DNA from: Spirochaetales bacterium
Lineage (GTDB): Bacteria; Spirochaetota; Spirochaetia; UBA9216
Reading direction: 5' to 3'
Assembly (NCBI GenBank): GCA_016839055.1
Contig: JAEKNX010000004.1
Coordinates: 1 to 64,000, forward strand
DNA: 64,000 nucleotides
A program made the translations under genes and the position numbers. Below the pieces are notes generated by a model. That model was not told where the DNA came from. It ran no database searches and saw only the letters and a program-made list of their open reading frames with translations. Position 1 is the stretch's first letter, and the number at the start of each line of letters is the position of its first letter. Positions 7,521 to 15,980 of this stretch are shown piece after piece.

Positions 7521-10052
7521 TTAGAATGTAGTGAAACTCCAGACAGGGCTCTCGGTTGTAATGCCTATGCTGAACTCATACGCAACCTTCCAGTAATAAG
7601 TAGTACCCGCAGTCAGTCCTGTCAGCTGGTAACTGGTTTCTCCAGTGTTCACTGTCGGAGGGTTGTCCGGCGGGGCACACGCTGCAAGAATCAGACCTGT
7701 GACTGATAGGAGAACAACCAGAATTTTTATCAGACCATGTTTTCCCTTTGCACGTTTCCGGAGAAAAACTCCGGCTGTCAAAAAGCTGCTCAGAATGCCG
7801 ATTCCCGCCAAACGTATTCGAGCTGCTCCGGTACCGGCGATTTCAACCGGAGTTACTCCTGTAAAGGCTTCGTCGGTTCCTATATATAGCTTTGCTGCGG
7901 CTGTCTGTAATGTCGGGATACTGGGTTCCTCCCAGATAAACGTTAGATCATAACTTAGGCCGGTCGCGCCGTTACTGGGGTAGACTGGAACCGGTGCCGA
8001 CCATACACAACCGGAAGATCCGCCGGAAACGAACGATATTGTTGTCGGGTCCCATGAGTTGTCCATATAGCTTGCTATGTAATTCTGGCAGTAGGGGTTG
8101 ATTGCCAGAGAAGGAAGAGCCTGAATTCCTGCTGAGACATCGATAGTAAAATCCGCTTCCGGCATAGTCCCGGCGGCTGTAACTCTTCTACCGTAGATGT
8201 CATAATCGGTGCCTCGGTTATCCCGCCAGATTACCAGATAGTTATTGTTATAGGCGTCATATACTATATCCGGTTCTGTCATTTCAGCGTCGGCCAGATC
8301 TCCAATAACTATTTCTGCACCGGAAGCTGTTCCGTCTGCCCCTACTATACGTCCCAGGATATCAGGATTATCATCCCAGTCATATTCCCGCCAGACAACC
8401 AGATAATTTCCGGCTGCTCTATTGTAAGCAGCCGCAGGGTAGCTTTTTGTCCAATTGGTTCCGATGCTGAAGATTTTTGTTGCTGACGGAGTACCTGCCG
8501 CAGATACAAGATTCCCACAGATGAATGCATCGCTCTCGTTTTTTGTATACCAGGTCACCAGGTATTCAGCTTCCGTGGGATTGAAAACAACATTGGGGTC
8601 CCATTGATCCTTTTCGGCTGAATCAATGGCGAATCTCGAACCACTGCGGCTTCCTCCGGAGGTTATGAGCTGTCCGTATATAAAACAAGAATAATCACTG
8701 ATGTCATAATTCATAAATACGCTCAGATATCTGTTATTTATAGAATCCCAGGAGAGATCCGGTGTCAGCTGATTATTTACATCATTGTCGATTATAAAAT
8801 TTGAAAGAATACTGATAACCCCGTCAGCTGGAACTATTTGTCCGTAGATATCGACTTCTGAACTTCCCGAGGTTCGCCTGTCTTCCCACACAACCAGATA
8901 GTTATTATCTGTTGCATTATAAGCGGCTTGTGGATGTGTGCAAGAACTACCGGCTGCATTGTCTATTAGGAATTCGGAACCGCTTTCTGTCCCGTCTGTG
9001 TTCAGCAATTGTCCATATATATTCCAATCTCCTCCTGACTCACGCTGATAGACAGCGAGGAAATTATTGGCTGCTGTATTAAATGCAATATCTGATTGAT
9101 AAAAGACTGTTGATACAGTGCCGTAAAGCGAAAATGCTATGTCAACAGAGTCTCCGGAACTTATTCCGGCTTCTGCAAAAGGGATTTTAAAGTTGTAGGT
9201 TTTGTGCTGATATTCGACTTTGTCTGTATAAATAAATTCAGTATTTCCCCAACTTGATTTTTCAGTAGTGATCCTGAAACTTTTCAGTCCTTTTTTTGTT
9301 TTCAGATAAACTTTAGCGTAATCCAGTCCGCCGTCCATGGTATTATCAGGAGTCAGATCTATATCAATTTTAAGGTTTTCATAGTCGTCTGTAATGTTTA
9401 GGTAGACATACCCGTCCGGATGCCCTGAACCTGAGAGGCAGTATTCTTTTATCCCGAGGGATTTATCAGCTGCGGCTGTGTAGTGATAGAAATCCCTGAA
9501 CTGCCATGGTTCTTTCATTAAATTTGTCTCAGGAAGATTAATAGGAGATGTGTCAAATACTTCATTTTCTATTCTTGCTCTTACTGTGAGAACGGCAGGC
9601 ATGCCCCGGGCCTTAAAAATACATTCAATGGTTTTTTTTGAAACATCGAGAACGTCGTTGTCGGACTTCAGCAGTTTCAGCAGACTGTTATCAACACCGC
9701 TGACCGAAAGGGGAGGATTTTCATTCAACCTGACTGAATCGAGATGCGCTGCGCCGCCTCCGTTTTGGGTAATTCTGATTCGGACAATATCGCTGGTAAG
9801 CTTTGCCGGAACATTTAAGTTTAATTCACGGTAAAACTTATCGCAGAAAATGGTCCCGGATTCATTCCATCCTGATGGTGTATAAATGCTGATTGTAAAG
9901 TCTCCATTCGGAATCATGTTTTCAATTGAATTGAAAGAAAGGCTCGATTTAGACATTACAACAGTTTCTTGAGCATCGGTCTTAATTGCTGCATTTTCAG
10001 TGCAGGCAATGATTAGCAGTGGAAGGAAAACCAGCAGAAAAAGTTTTTTCAT
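7521..10052 (-). CDS. Large lipoprotein with a probable six-bladed propeller and an interrupted FN3-like domain
   Basis: 843 residues with a lipoprotein signal (lipobox LIIAC near residue 17) and AGGAG before the ATG. Residues about 50-310 are beta-rich with carbohydrate-binding character. About 315-670 hold roughly six copies of a ~57-residue repeat with the core NYLVVWxDxRxxxxDIYGQ, which suggests a beta-propeller. A fibronectin-III-like domain begins at about 682 (PSNGATGLSYDLTFIW) and finishes as AGTTYYWKV at the C-terminus. Between these halves, at about 743-805, lies a foreign-looking insert: a hydrophobic helix, RKRAKGKH, a second hydrophobic helix and a new lipobox-like LAAC. Function is unknown; surface sensing or adhesion is a guess. 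An extended -10 (TGATATACT) lies in the upstream gap. Confidence 0.75.
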   Translation of the reverse strand: MKKLFLLVFLPLLIIACTENAAIKTDAQETVVMSKSSLSFNSIENMIPNGDFTISIYTPSGWNESGTIFCDKFYRELNLNVPAKLTSDIVRIRITQNGGGAAHLDSVRLNENPPLSVSGVDNSLLKLLKSDNDVLDVSKKTIECIFKARGMPAVLTVRARIENEVFDTSPINLPETNLMKEPWQFRDFYHYTAAADKSLGIKEYCLSGSGHPDGYVYLNITDDYENLKIDIDLTPDNTMDGGLDYAKVYLKTKKGLKSFRITTEKSSWGNTEFIYTDKVEYQHKTYNFKIPFAEAGISSGDSVDIAFSLYGTVSTVFYQSDIAFNTAANNFLAVYQRESGGDWNIYGQLLNTDGTESGSEFLIDNAAGSSCTHPQAAYNATDNNYLVVWEDRRTSGSSEVDIYGQIVPADGVISILSNFIIDNDVNNQLTPDLSWDSINNRYLSVFMNYDISDYSCFIYGQLITSGGSRSGSRFAIDSAEKDQWDPNVVFNPTEAEYLVTWYTKNESDAFICGNLVSAAGTPSATKIFSIGTNWTKSYPAAAYNRAAGNYLVVWREYDWDDNPDILGRIVGADGTASGAEIVIGDLADAEMTEPDIVYDAYNNNYLVIWRDNRGTDYDIYGRRVTAAGTMPEADFTIDVSAGIQALPSLAINPYCQNYIASYMDNSWDPTTISFVSGGSSGCVWSAPVPVYPSNGATGLSYDLTFIWEEPSIPTLQTAAAKLYIGTDEAFTGVTPVEIAGTGAARIRLAGIGILSSFLTAGVFLRKRAKGKHGLIKILVVLLSVTGLILAACAPPDNPPTVNTGETSYQLTGLTAGTTYYWKVAYEFSIGITTESPVWSFTTF

Positions 10053-10295
10053 AATATACTCCTCTGAATTGGCTTGGCTGAGGAATCTTTCTGTCTGAGC
10101 TTTCTTTCAGTATATCATGAATCTGATTATTCTTCCTCTAAAACAGGAACAAGAGAACTGCGCAAACTATTCCTCTCATTACCGTGGTAACACTTATTGT
10201 ATTATGTTCAGGAATTGGATCAGAAGCTCTGAACAGCTGAATGTAAATGACGTAATCAGCCTGAAACTCTTAGTAAATTGACTAAAGACAGATAG

Positions 10296-10978
10296 CTTTT
10301 CCTGGTTTATCTAAATCAATATCTCGATGAGAAGAACAAACAACTGAGTGGAAATATGTCCAGAATTAATGCGCTTCTCGGTGAAAAAGAATTAATCCTT
10401 AAGGAAGTACATCATCGGGTTAAAAACGACCTGAATGTCATAAATAGCCTTCTTTCAATCGAGGCTGAAATTTTTCAAGATCCTGCTGTTGCCGCCGCAT
10501 TTCAGGATACCGGCTTGCGTGTTCAATCTATGATGGTCTTGTATGACAAGCTCTACATGAATGCTGATTATGACAAATTATCGGTTACAGAATATTTTCC
10601 ATCGCTTATAGATGAAATCATTTCAAATTTTCCAAATAGATCTATAGTTAAAACAAAAAAAGGTTTGATGATTTTGCTTTAGATTCAGAGGTGCTGCAGC
10701 CGCTTGGAATTATAATTAACGAGCTTTTAACAAATATCATGAAGTATGCATTTATCGGAAAAGAAGACGGCGTGATTACAGTCTCGGCAACATTGGAGGA
10801 CAGGAGAGTTTCTTTTATTATTGATGATAACGGCTGTGGAATACCGGAGTCTGTTAATTTTGAAAATTCAACCGGCTTTGGTCTTGTGCTTGTAGGTACT
10901 TTGGCGGAACAGCTAAATGCGTCGATCAAGATGGAACGTGACGCGGGTACGAGGTTTATTTTAGAATTTGAAATATAA
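10296..10978 (+). pseudogene. 5'-truncated, frameshifted histidine kinase (HisKA_2-type and HATPase)
   Basis: The open frame starts after a TAG at 10293 and reads into a coiled-coil stretch, then EVHHRVKNDLNVINSLLS, the phospho-acceptor helix of HisKA_2/HWE-related kinases. After an A7 run at 10655-10661 the frame ends at a TAG (10680), but reading one base back gives RFDDFALDSEVLQPLGII and a complete HATPase with NELLTNIMKYAF and DDNGCGIPES, ending at 10978. No sensor domain or proper start codon is visible upstream; an ATG at 10356 exists without a Shine-Dalgarno. The simplest reading is a dead gene fragment with a one-base insertion in the A tract. The 10053-10295 gap between it and the lipoprotein gene holds no coding sequence I can support. 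Confidence 0.8.
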
Positions 10979-11015
10979 TATTAAAATCAGGATTTTGCAG
11001 AGAGGCATTCATTTT

Positions 11016-11897
11016 TTAAAACAGAAACAGCAGCACAGCGCCGCCGACAGCCGTTAAGGTTCCAAGGAGTATGCCAGGATTCAGTTTTCGCCCCATGAAC
11101 ACCGCCTCAATCGGTAGAAGGATGACGGGGCTTATCTGATTTAAGGTTGTAACTATTCCGACCGGCGCAAGCTGGAAGGCGTAGAGGGTCAGGATGATCC
11201 CGAGTACCGGTCCTATTATCGCGCTGACCGAGATTAGCGCGAGGGCCTTGCGGTCTTTCATTTTTCTGAAGTCGTCTATGAATGAGCGCCTAAGCAGTGC
11301 GAAGATCACAAGCCCGGTTAGTCCCGCAGTAATCCTGATGAGGTTCGCCGAGATGGGGTGTACCCCTTCCATCCCTATTTTCGCGAGAATCATCCCCGCG
11401 GCCTGACCTATGGTGCCGATCAGGGCAAATATTATCCCCTTCATCTTATGAGAATCCATTTTTGATATCCTGTTCTCATTGTAGATGACAAGGAGTACTC
11501 CGGCCACCGTAACAATAATTCCAATTATCTGGGCAGAATTAAGTGTCTCTCCGACAAACAGGAATGAAAATATTGAACTCAAGATAGGGGAGAGAGTAAG
11601 AATCAGCAGGGTCCTGCCGGGGCCAATGGCAACAAAGCCGTAAAATATAAAGATGTCCGCAATGAAGAAACCTACAAGTCCGGAGGTGAAAAGAAATCCT
11701 AGCGAGCGCCAGGAGCCTATGTCCGGAAGAATGCTTCCGAGGAAAATAAAATGGACGATGATGATGGCCGGAAGCGCAATCCAGAGCCGGATGTGGGTGA
11801 CAGTGCCGGATGAGACTCTTTTGCCTGCGATGCTGTAGAAAACCGAATTCTGCGCCCAGCAGAAGGCTGTCAGCAGGGCGAATAGTTGTCCCAGCAT
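11016..11897 (-). CDS. EamA/DMT-family membrane transporter
   Basis: 293 residues with about ten hydrophobic segments arranged as two EamA repeats of five helices. The second-half motif LAPVGIVTTLNQISPVILLP and the conserved proline/glycine positions are typical of drug/metabolite transporters. Members export or take up small metabolites; the substrate cannot be deduced. Its ATG overlaps the stop of the upstream nicotinamidase gene by one base (TAATG), so the two are almost certainly co-transcribed and the protein may handle a pyridine or amide compound. That link is inference. Confidence 0.85.
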   Translation of the reverse strand: MLGQLFALLTAFCWAQNSVFYSIAGKRVSSGTVTHIRLWIALPAIIIVHFIFLGSILPDIGSWRSLGFLFTSGLVGFFIADIFIFYGFVAIGPGRTLLILTLSPILSSIFSFLFVGETLNSAQIIGIIVTVAGVLLVIYNENRISKMDSHKMKGIIFALIGTIGQAAGMILAKIGMEGVHPISANLIRITAGLTGLVIFALLRRSFIDDFRKMKDRKALALISVSAIIGPVLGIILTLYAFQLAPVGIVTTLNQISPVILLPIEAVFMGRKLNPGILLGTLTAVGGAVLLFLF

Positions 11898-12460
11898 TAT
11901 TTAATCAGGTTCACGACTGAATCGAAAATGGCTCCTGCTTTGATCATCTCTTTTACCGCCTGCTTGCCGTCTTCAGGATTAATATTTACGGCTCTTATGC
12001 ATTCTTGTGCAACCGTTGTTTTGTATCCGAGTCGCAGTGCATCAAGGACTGTGTTTTTTACGCAGTAGTCTGTCGCAAGCCCGGCAATAATTATTTCATC
12101 TGCATCGAGATTTTTAAGTTCGGTATCAAGATCGGTGCCTTCAAAGCCTGAATAGGCGTCCTTGTCCGGCCTGTCTGCTTTTGAAATGATGAGCGCGTTA
12201 TCCGGGATAATCAGATTATCATGAAAATCCGCGCCGGAGGTCTCTGCAACACAATGAGAGGGCCATATTCCGCCGAAGTCCGTGAATGAGCAATGGTTTG
12301 CCGGATGCCAGTCTCTGGTAAAAATGACAGGCAGACCAGCTTCTTTAAATGCGCCTAATAACCGGTTCGAGGGTGAGAGAACCGCGTCCCCGTCTTTGAC
12401 GGCAAGTCTTCCGCCCGGACAAAAATCCTTCTGTATATCCACAATGATTAAAACTTTCAT
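11897..12460 (-). CDS. pncA: Nicotinamidase / isochorismatase-family amidohydrolase
   Basis: 187 residues, the usual PncA length. It converts nicotinamide to nicotinate and ammonia for NAD salvage. The catalytic triad is visible: Asp8 (VDIQKDF), a lysine near 94 (IISKADRPDKDAYS) and Cys133 (LATDYCVKNTV). The metal site motif DWHPANH is present around residue 51, which separates PncA from other isochorismatase-like hydrolases. The cis-peptide signature before TDYC is conserved. It is the first gene of a two-gene minus-strand unit with the EamA transporter. Confidence 0.93.
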   Translation of the reverse strand: MKVLIIVDIQKDFCPGGRLAVKDGDAVLSPSNRLLGAFKEAGLPVIFTRDWHPANHCSFTDFGGIWPSHCVAETSGADFHDNLIIPDNALIISKADRPDKDAYSGFEGTDLDTELKNLDADEIIIAGLATDYCVKNTVLDALRLGYKTTVAQECIRAVNINPEDGKQAVKEMIKAGAIFDSVVNLIK

Positions 12461-12517
12461 GGCAATAGATTAGCGAGAAAGAGATAATTATTCAATGTTC
12501 CAGTATCACGGTTTTTG

Positions 12518-12546
12518 TTGACTCAGTATGGTTTTGATTCTACTTT
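12518..12546 (+). promoter_or_regulatory. Possible promoter directly before the ABC ATPase gene
   Basis: TTGACT at 12518-12523 is followed after 17 bp by TACTTT at 12541-12546. Start of transcription would fall at or beside the ATG at 12553, implying a leaderless message. The -10 match is weak, and no Shine-Dalgarno is seen before either candidate ATG (12553 or 12565). Confidence 0.35.
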
Positions 12547-12552
12547 CTATAT

Positions 12553-13428
12553 ATGAGTACTTTAATGCGTATAGAGAATCTTTGGAAGAACTTCGGAAGC
12601 GTTAAGGCGGTGAATGGAATCAGTTTTTCGATTCCCGAAGGAATCTGTTTCGGACTTCTGGGGCCGAACGGGGCCGGCAAGACTACGACTATAGAGATGA
12701 TGGAGGGTATTCTTACTCCTACTTCAGGAAAGGTTTTTTTTCGTGAGAAGGAGATTGATAATCACTTCAAGCAGAAGGTCGGTATTCAGTTCCAGAATAC
12801 GGCCCTCCCGGAGTTCATAACTGTAAAAGAGACTCTCAAGCTTTTCAGGGCGCTCTACCCGAATCCCCGCAGTATTGATGAGATTGTCGAGGTGTGTTCG
12901 CTCTCCGATATCATAGACAGGGATAACAGGAAGCTCTCCGGCGGGCAGCGACAGCGTATGCTGCTTGGACTTGCAATAATTCCAAGGCCTGAAATGTTGT
13001 TTCTCGATGAACCCACGACAGGACTGGATCCGCAGGCAAGGCGTAATTTCTGGAATCTTATTGAGAAGATAAAATCTGAGAAGACTACGATACTTCTCAC
13101 TACTCATTATATGGATGAAGCCGAGGTCCTCTGTGATCAGGTAGGGATAATTGACAGCGGCAGGCTGCTGGAAATTGACAGTCCGGAGCGCCTTCTGTCC
13201 AGCCATTTTGACGGGGCCCTGGTCAGGGTACCTCATTCGGGGCGGGACGACCTCATTTTCGATGAAGGGATATTAATCGGCGATTTTCTCGAAATTACAA
13301 CGAGGAATCTCGATACCACGATGAAAAAACTTCTCCGGACAGATTTGAATCTTGAGGGCCTGACCATCAAGAAGCCGAATCTCGAGGATCTTTTTCTGAA
13401 ACTGACCGGATCCACACTGCGATCCTGA
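12553..13428 (+). CDS. ABC transporter ATP-binding protein (ABC-2 exporter type)
   Basis: 291 residues. Walker A is GPNGAGKTT, the signature is LSGGQRQRM and Walker B is MLFLDEPTTGLDP, followed by the H-loop in LLTTHYMDEAE. All elements for ATP hydrolysis are intact. The C-terminal 70 residues are the usual extension of CcmA/DrrA-type ATPases. It pairs with the permease 16 bp downstream. Such pairs export drugs, lipids or polysaccharide precursors; the cargo is not predictable. No Shine-Dalgarno precedes the ATG; a second in-frame ATG at 12565 is an alternative start. Confidence 0.92.
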   Translation: MSTLMRIENLWKNFGSVKAVNGISFSIPEGICFGLLGPNGAGKTTTIEMMEGILTPTSGKVFFREKEIDNHFKQKVGIQFQNTALPEFITVKETLKLFRALYPNPRSIDEIVEVCSLSDIIDRDNRKLSGGQRQRMLLGLAIIPRPEMLFLDEPTTGLDPQARRNFWNLIEKIKSEKTTILLTTHYMDEAEVLCDQVGIIDSGRLLEIDSPERLLSSHFDGALVRVPHSGRDDLIFDEGILIGDFLEITTRNLDTTMKKLLRTDLNLEGLTIKKPNLEDLFLKLTGSTLRS

Positions 13429-13444
13429 TCTGAGGATGATATAA

Positions 13445-14440
13445 ATGAAAAAATTTAATGCAATTGTTTACGCGCGCACAATGGAATTTATCCGTGACAG
13501 GGGAACTCTATTCTGGAACCTTCTTTTTCCTGTAGTTCTTGTTGTCGGGTTCTCCTTCGCCTTCGCCGGGGGCAGTGATTCCCTGTTTAAAGTCGGAGTC
13601 AAGGGGCAGCCTAGCTTGCAGAGCAGAACGTTTCTCGAGCTCTCTTCGATTGAAGTGATTCCATATGAATCTGACATCGAAGAGGTGATTGAGAAAATCA
13701 GGCGCCATCAGATAGATATGCTGATAGATTTTGATGAACAGAAATACTATCTGAATGATGAGTCTTCGGCCGCCGAACTACTTAGAATCTTAAGCGGCAC
13801 CGAGCTTGCGGGTTTTCAGGAGAAGGCCTTAACCGGAGCGCCTATCCGCTATGTTGACTGGGTTGTTCCCGGAATTATCGGAATGAACATGCTCTTCAGC
13901 TGCATGTTCGGCGTAGGTTTTGTTATTGTCAGGTACAGGAAGAACGGAGTGCTCAAGCGGATGAAGGCTACCCCAGTTTCCCCCCTGCTCTTCATCACTG
14001 CGCAGATGGGAAGCCGTTTTCTGATAGTCCTTGTTACTTCAATTGCAGTATTCACCGGGACAAATTTATTTCTCCATTTCGCGGTTAACGGTTCATATCT
14101 GCTGCTGATTTTAATAACGATGCTTGCAATACTCTGTATGCTCTCGTTCGGGCTGATTTTCGCGGCACGGATAAAGAGTGAGGAACTCGCAAGCGGCCTG
14201 ATGAACCTCCTGACGTTTCCAATGATTATTTTCTCAGGTGTATTCTTTTCACTCGAGGGCGCTCCAGCCTTTATGCAGACTGCATCAAAATTTCTGCCTC
14301 TGACCCATTTCATAGAAGCCGCCCGTGCTGTTATGATAGATGGTGCCGGGATTATTCAGATAATGCCAAACCTTCTGATTTTAGTAGGAATGACAATAGC
14401 ATTTTTGATTACTGCATCGGTACTTTTCCGCTGGGAGTAA
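13445..14440 (+). CDS. ABC-2 type transporter permease
   Basis: 331 residues. One N-terminal membrane segment (about 22-40) is followed by an extracytoplasmic loop of about 110 residues and then five membrane helices from about 140 on, the layout of ABC2_membrane_3 permeases. The conserved start of the membrane block, VVPGIIGMNMLFSCMFGVG, and the GVFFSLEGAP segment fit the family. The gene starts 16 bp after the ATPase gene with a TGAGGA site and together they form a complete exporter. The stop is 2 bp before the next start, so the oxidoreductase downstream is in the same operon. Confidence 0.88.
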   Translation: MKKFNAIVYARTMEFIRDRGTLFWNLLFPVVLVVGFSFAFAGGSDSLFKVGVKGQPSLQSRTFLELSSIEVIPYESDIEEVIEKIRRHQIDMLIDFDEQKYYLNDESSAAELLRILSGTELAGFQEKALTGAPIRYVDWVVPGIIGMNMLFSCMFGVGFVIVRYRKNGVLKRMKATPVSPLLFITAQMGSRFLIVLVTSIAVFTGTNLFLHFAVNGSYLLLILITMLAILCMLSFGLIFAARIKSEELASGLMNLLTFPMIIFSGVFFSLEGAPAFMQTASKFLPLTHFIEAARAVMIDGAGIIQIMPNLLILVGMTIAFLITASVLFRWE

Positions 14441-14442
14441 GA

Positions 14443-15966
14443 ATGGGATATAAGGAACAGGAATTAGCTCTGCCGACTGATTACTCGGAAGAGCAGTTAA
14501 AGAGAAAGATACAAAAAAGTAACGGCATTTCAAATTTTTCATATAGCATCATTAAAAAGAGTCTGGACGCCCGAAAAAAGGACAATATACTCTGGCGGAT
14601 AAAGGTTATAATATCCTCCGACAGTTTGAAAGGAAAGTACTCCGAACCACTTTCTCTTGAAATCCCGTATGAAAAGCGAAAAGAGAAGGTCCTTGTTGCC
14701 GGGAGCGGTCCTGCCGGCTTTTTTTCAGCCTACGTTCTTCAGAAGGCGGGGTATGAGGTCACTCTTATCGAGCGCGGACTCGATGTTGACAGCCGAAGCA
14801 CCGGAATAGAAAGCTTCGAAGCCGGAGGAGATTTCAATAGCAAAGCCAATTACGCCTTCGGAGAGGGCGGGGCGGGTACGTTCAGCGACGGCAAGCTTAC
14901 CAGCAGAACAAAGAGCATAAAAAGGGAACGAGACTTTATCTTTGATTCCTACATTAAAGCAGGCGCGCCGGAAGAAATCAGTTATCTTACTCATCCGCAT
15001 TTAGGAACTGATAATCTGAAACTGATTGTGAAGAATCTTCGCGCCGACTTTGAGGCAATAGGCGGTAGAATTGTTTTTGACTGCCGGCTGACCGATATTG
15101 AGACCGTTTCAGGTACTGTAAAATCGGCTGAGACAAGCAGGGGCAGGATGGATTTCGATTATCTCTTCATAGCACCGGGGCACTCTTCTTTCGAGACCTA
15201 CCGCATGCTGATTAAGCGCGGGGTTGAGTTCCGGAATAAGAATTTCGCCATCGGAAGCCGGGTGGAGCATCCTCAGAGTATAATAAATCTTGCCCAGTGG
15301 GGACATGCCGAGCTTGCGGGAGTAAAGGCAGCCGAATACCGGCTTACATCCCAGACTGACACCGATCACCCTGTCTACACCTTCTGCATGTGTCCCGGCG
15401 GAACCGTTGTTCCTGCAACTGCCTACGAGGGCAATAATATTGTCAACGGGATGAGCCTCTACGGCAGAGACGGGGAGTTTGCAAATGCCGCCTGTGTGGC
15501 AGGCGTTAACATTGAGCAGCTTACCGGCCATGAGAGCTCACCCCTTGAAACCCTCGATTGGCTTGAGGCGCTCGAACGGGCCTTCTTCGGAATATCCCCT
15601 GATTACAAAGCTCCCGCTGTCAGTATTAAAAGCTTTCTCGCACAGGAAATTACCTCTCCCCTCGGAAAGAGCAGTTTCCCCCTTGGGTTAACCGAATACC
15701 CGATATGGGAGGCTCTGCCTCCTTCGGTTTCGCGGGCTATGCGGCATGGTCTTCAGGATTTTTCGAGGAAAATAAAGGGATGGGACACAGGTATTATCAT
15801 TGGGCTCGAGAGCAAGACAAGCGCGCCTGTGCAGGTCCTTCGGGACGAAACGGGGCTTGCCGACGGATTTGATAACCTTTTTATCGTAGGCGAGGGAAGC
15901 GGCTGGGCCGGCGGCATTATTTCTAGTGCCGCCGACGGAATCCGCTCTGCGATGAGCCTTATATAG
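14443..15966 (+). CDS. FAD-dependent oxidoreductase of the COG2509 family
   Basis: 507 residues. The dinucleotide fold starts at about residue 85 with VLVAGSGPAGFFSAYVLQ, ending in the acidic ribose-binding VTLIERG. A second FAD contact is seen near the C-terminus, FIVGEGSGWAGGIISSAADG. The N-terminal ~80 residues form the small domain typical of this uncharacterised dehydrogenase group. The cysteine-containing YTFCMCPGG is also characteristic. The physiological substrate is unknown. It begins 2 bp after the ABC permease gene, so expression is coupled to the exporter, which is unusual enough to note but does not define a function. Confidence 0.85.
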   Translation: MGYKEQELALPTDYSEEQLKRKIQKSNGISNFSYSIIKKSLDARKKDNILWRIKVIISSDSLKGKYSEPLSLEIPYEKRKEKVLVAGSGPAGFFSAYVLQKAGYEVTLIERGLDVDSRSTGIESFEAGGDFNSKANYAFGEGGAGTFSDGKLTSRTKSIKRERDFIFDSYIKAGAPEEISYLTHPHLGTDNLKLIVKNLRADFEAIGGRIVFDCRLTDIETVSGTVKSAETSRGRMDFDYLFIAPGHSSFETYRMLIKRGVEFRNKNFAIGSRVEHPQSIINLAQWGHAELAGVKAAEYRLTSQTDTDHPVYTFCMCPGGTVVPATAYEGNNIVNGMSLYGRDGEFANAACVAGVNIEQLTGHESSPLETLDWLEALERAFFGISPDYKAPAVSIKSFLAQEITSPLGKSSFPLGLTEYPIWEALPPSVSRAMRHGLQDFSRKIKGWDTGIIIGLESKTSAPVQVLRDETGLADGFDNLFIVGEGSGWAGGIISSAADGIRSAMSLI

Positions 15967-15980
15967 ACAGCCTGCAAAAA

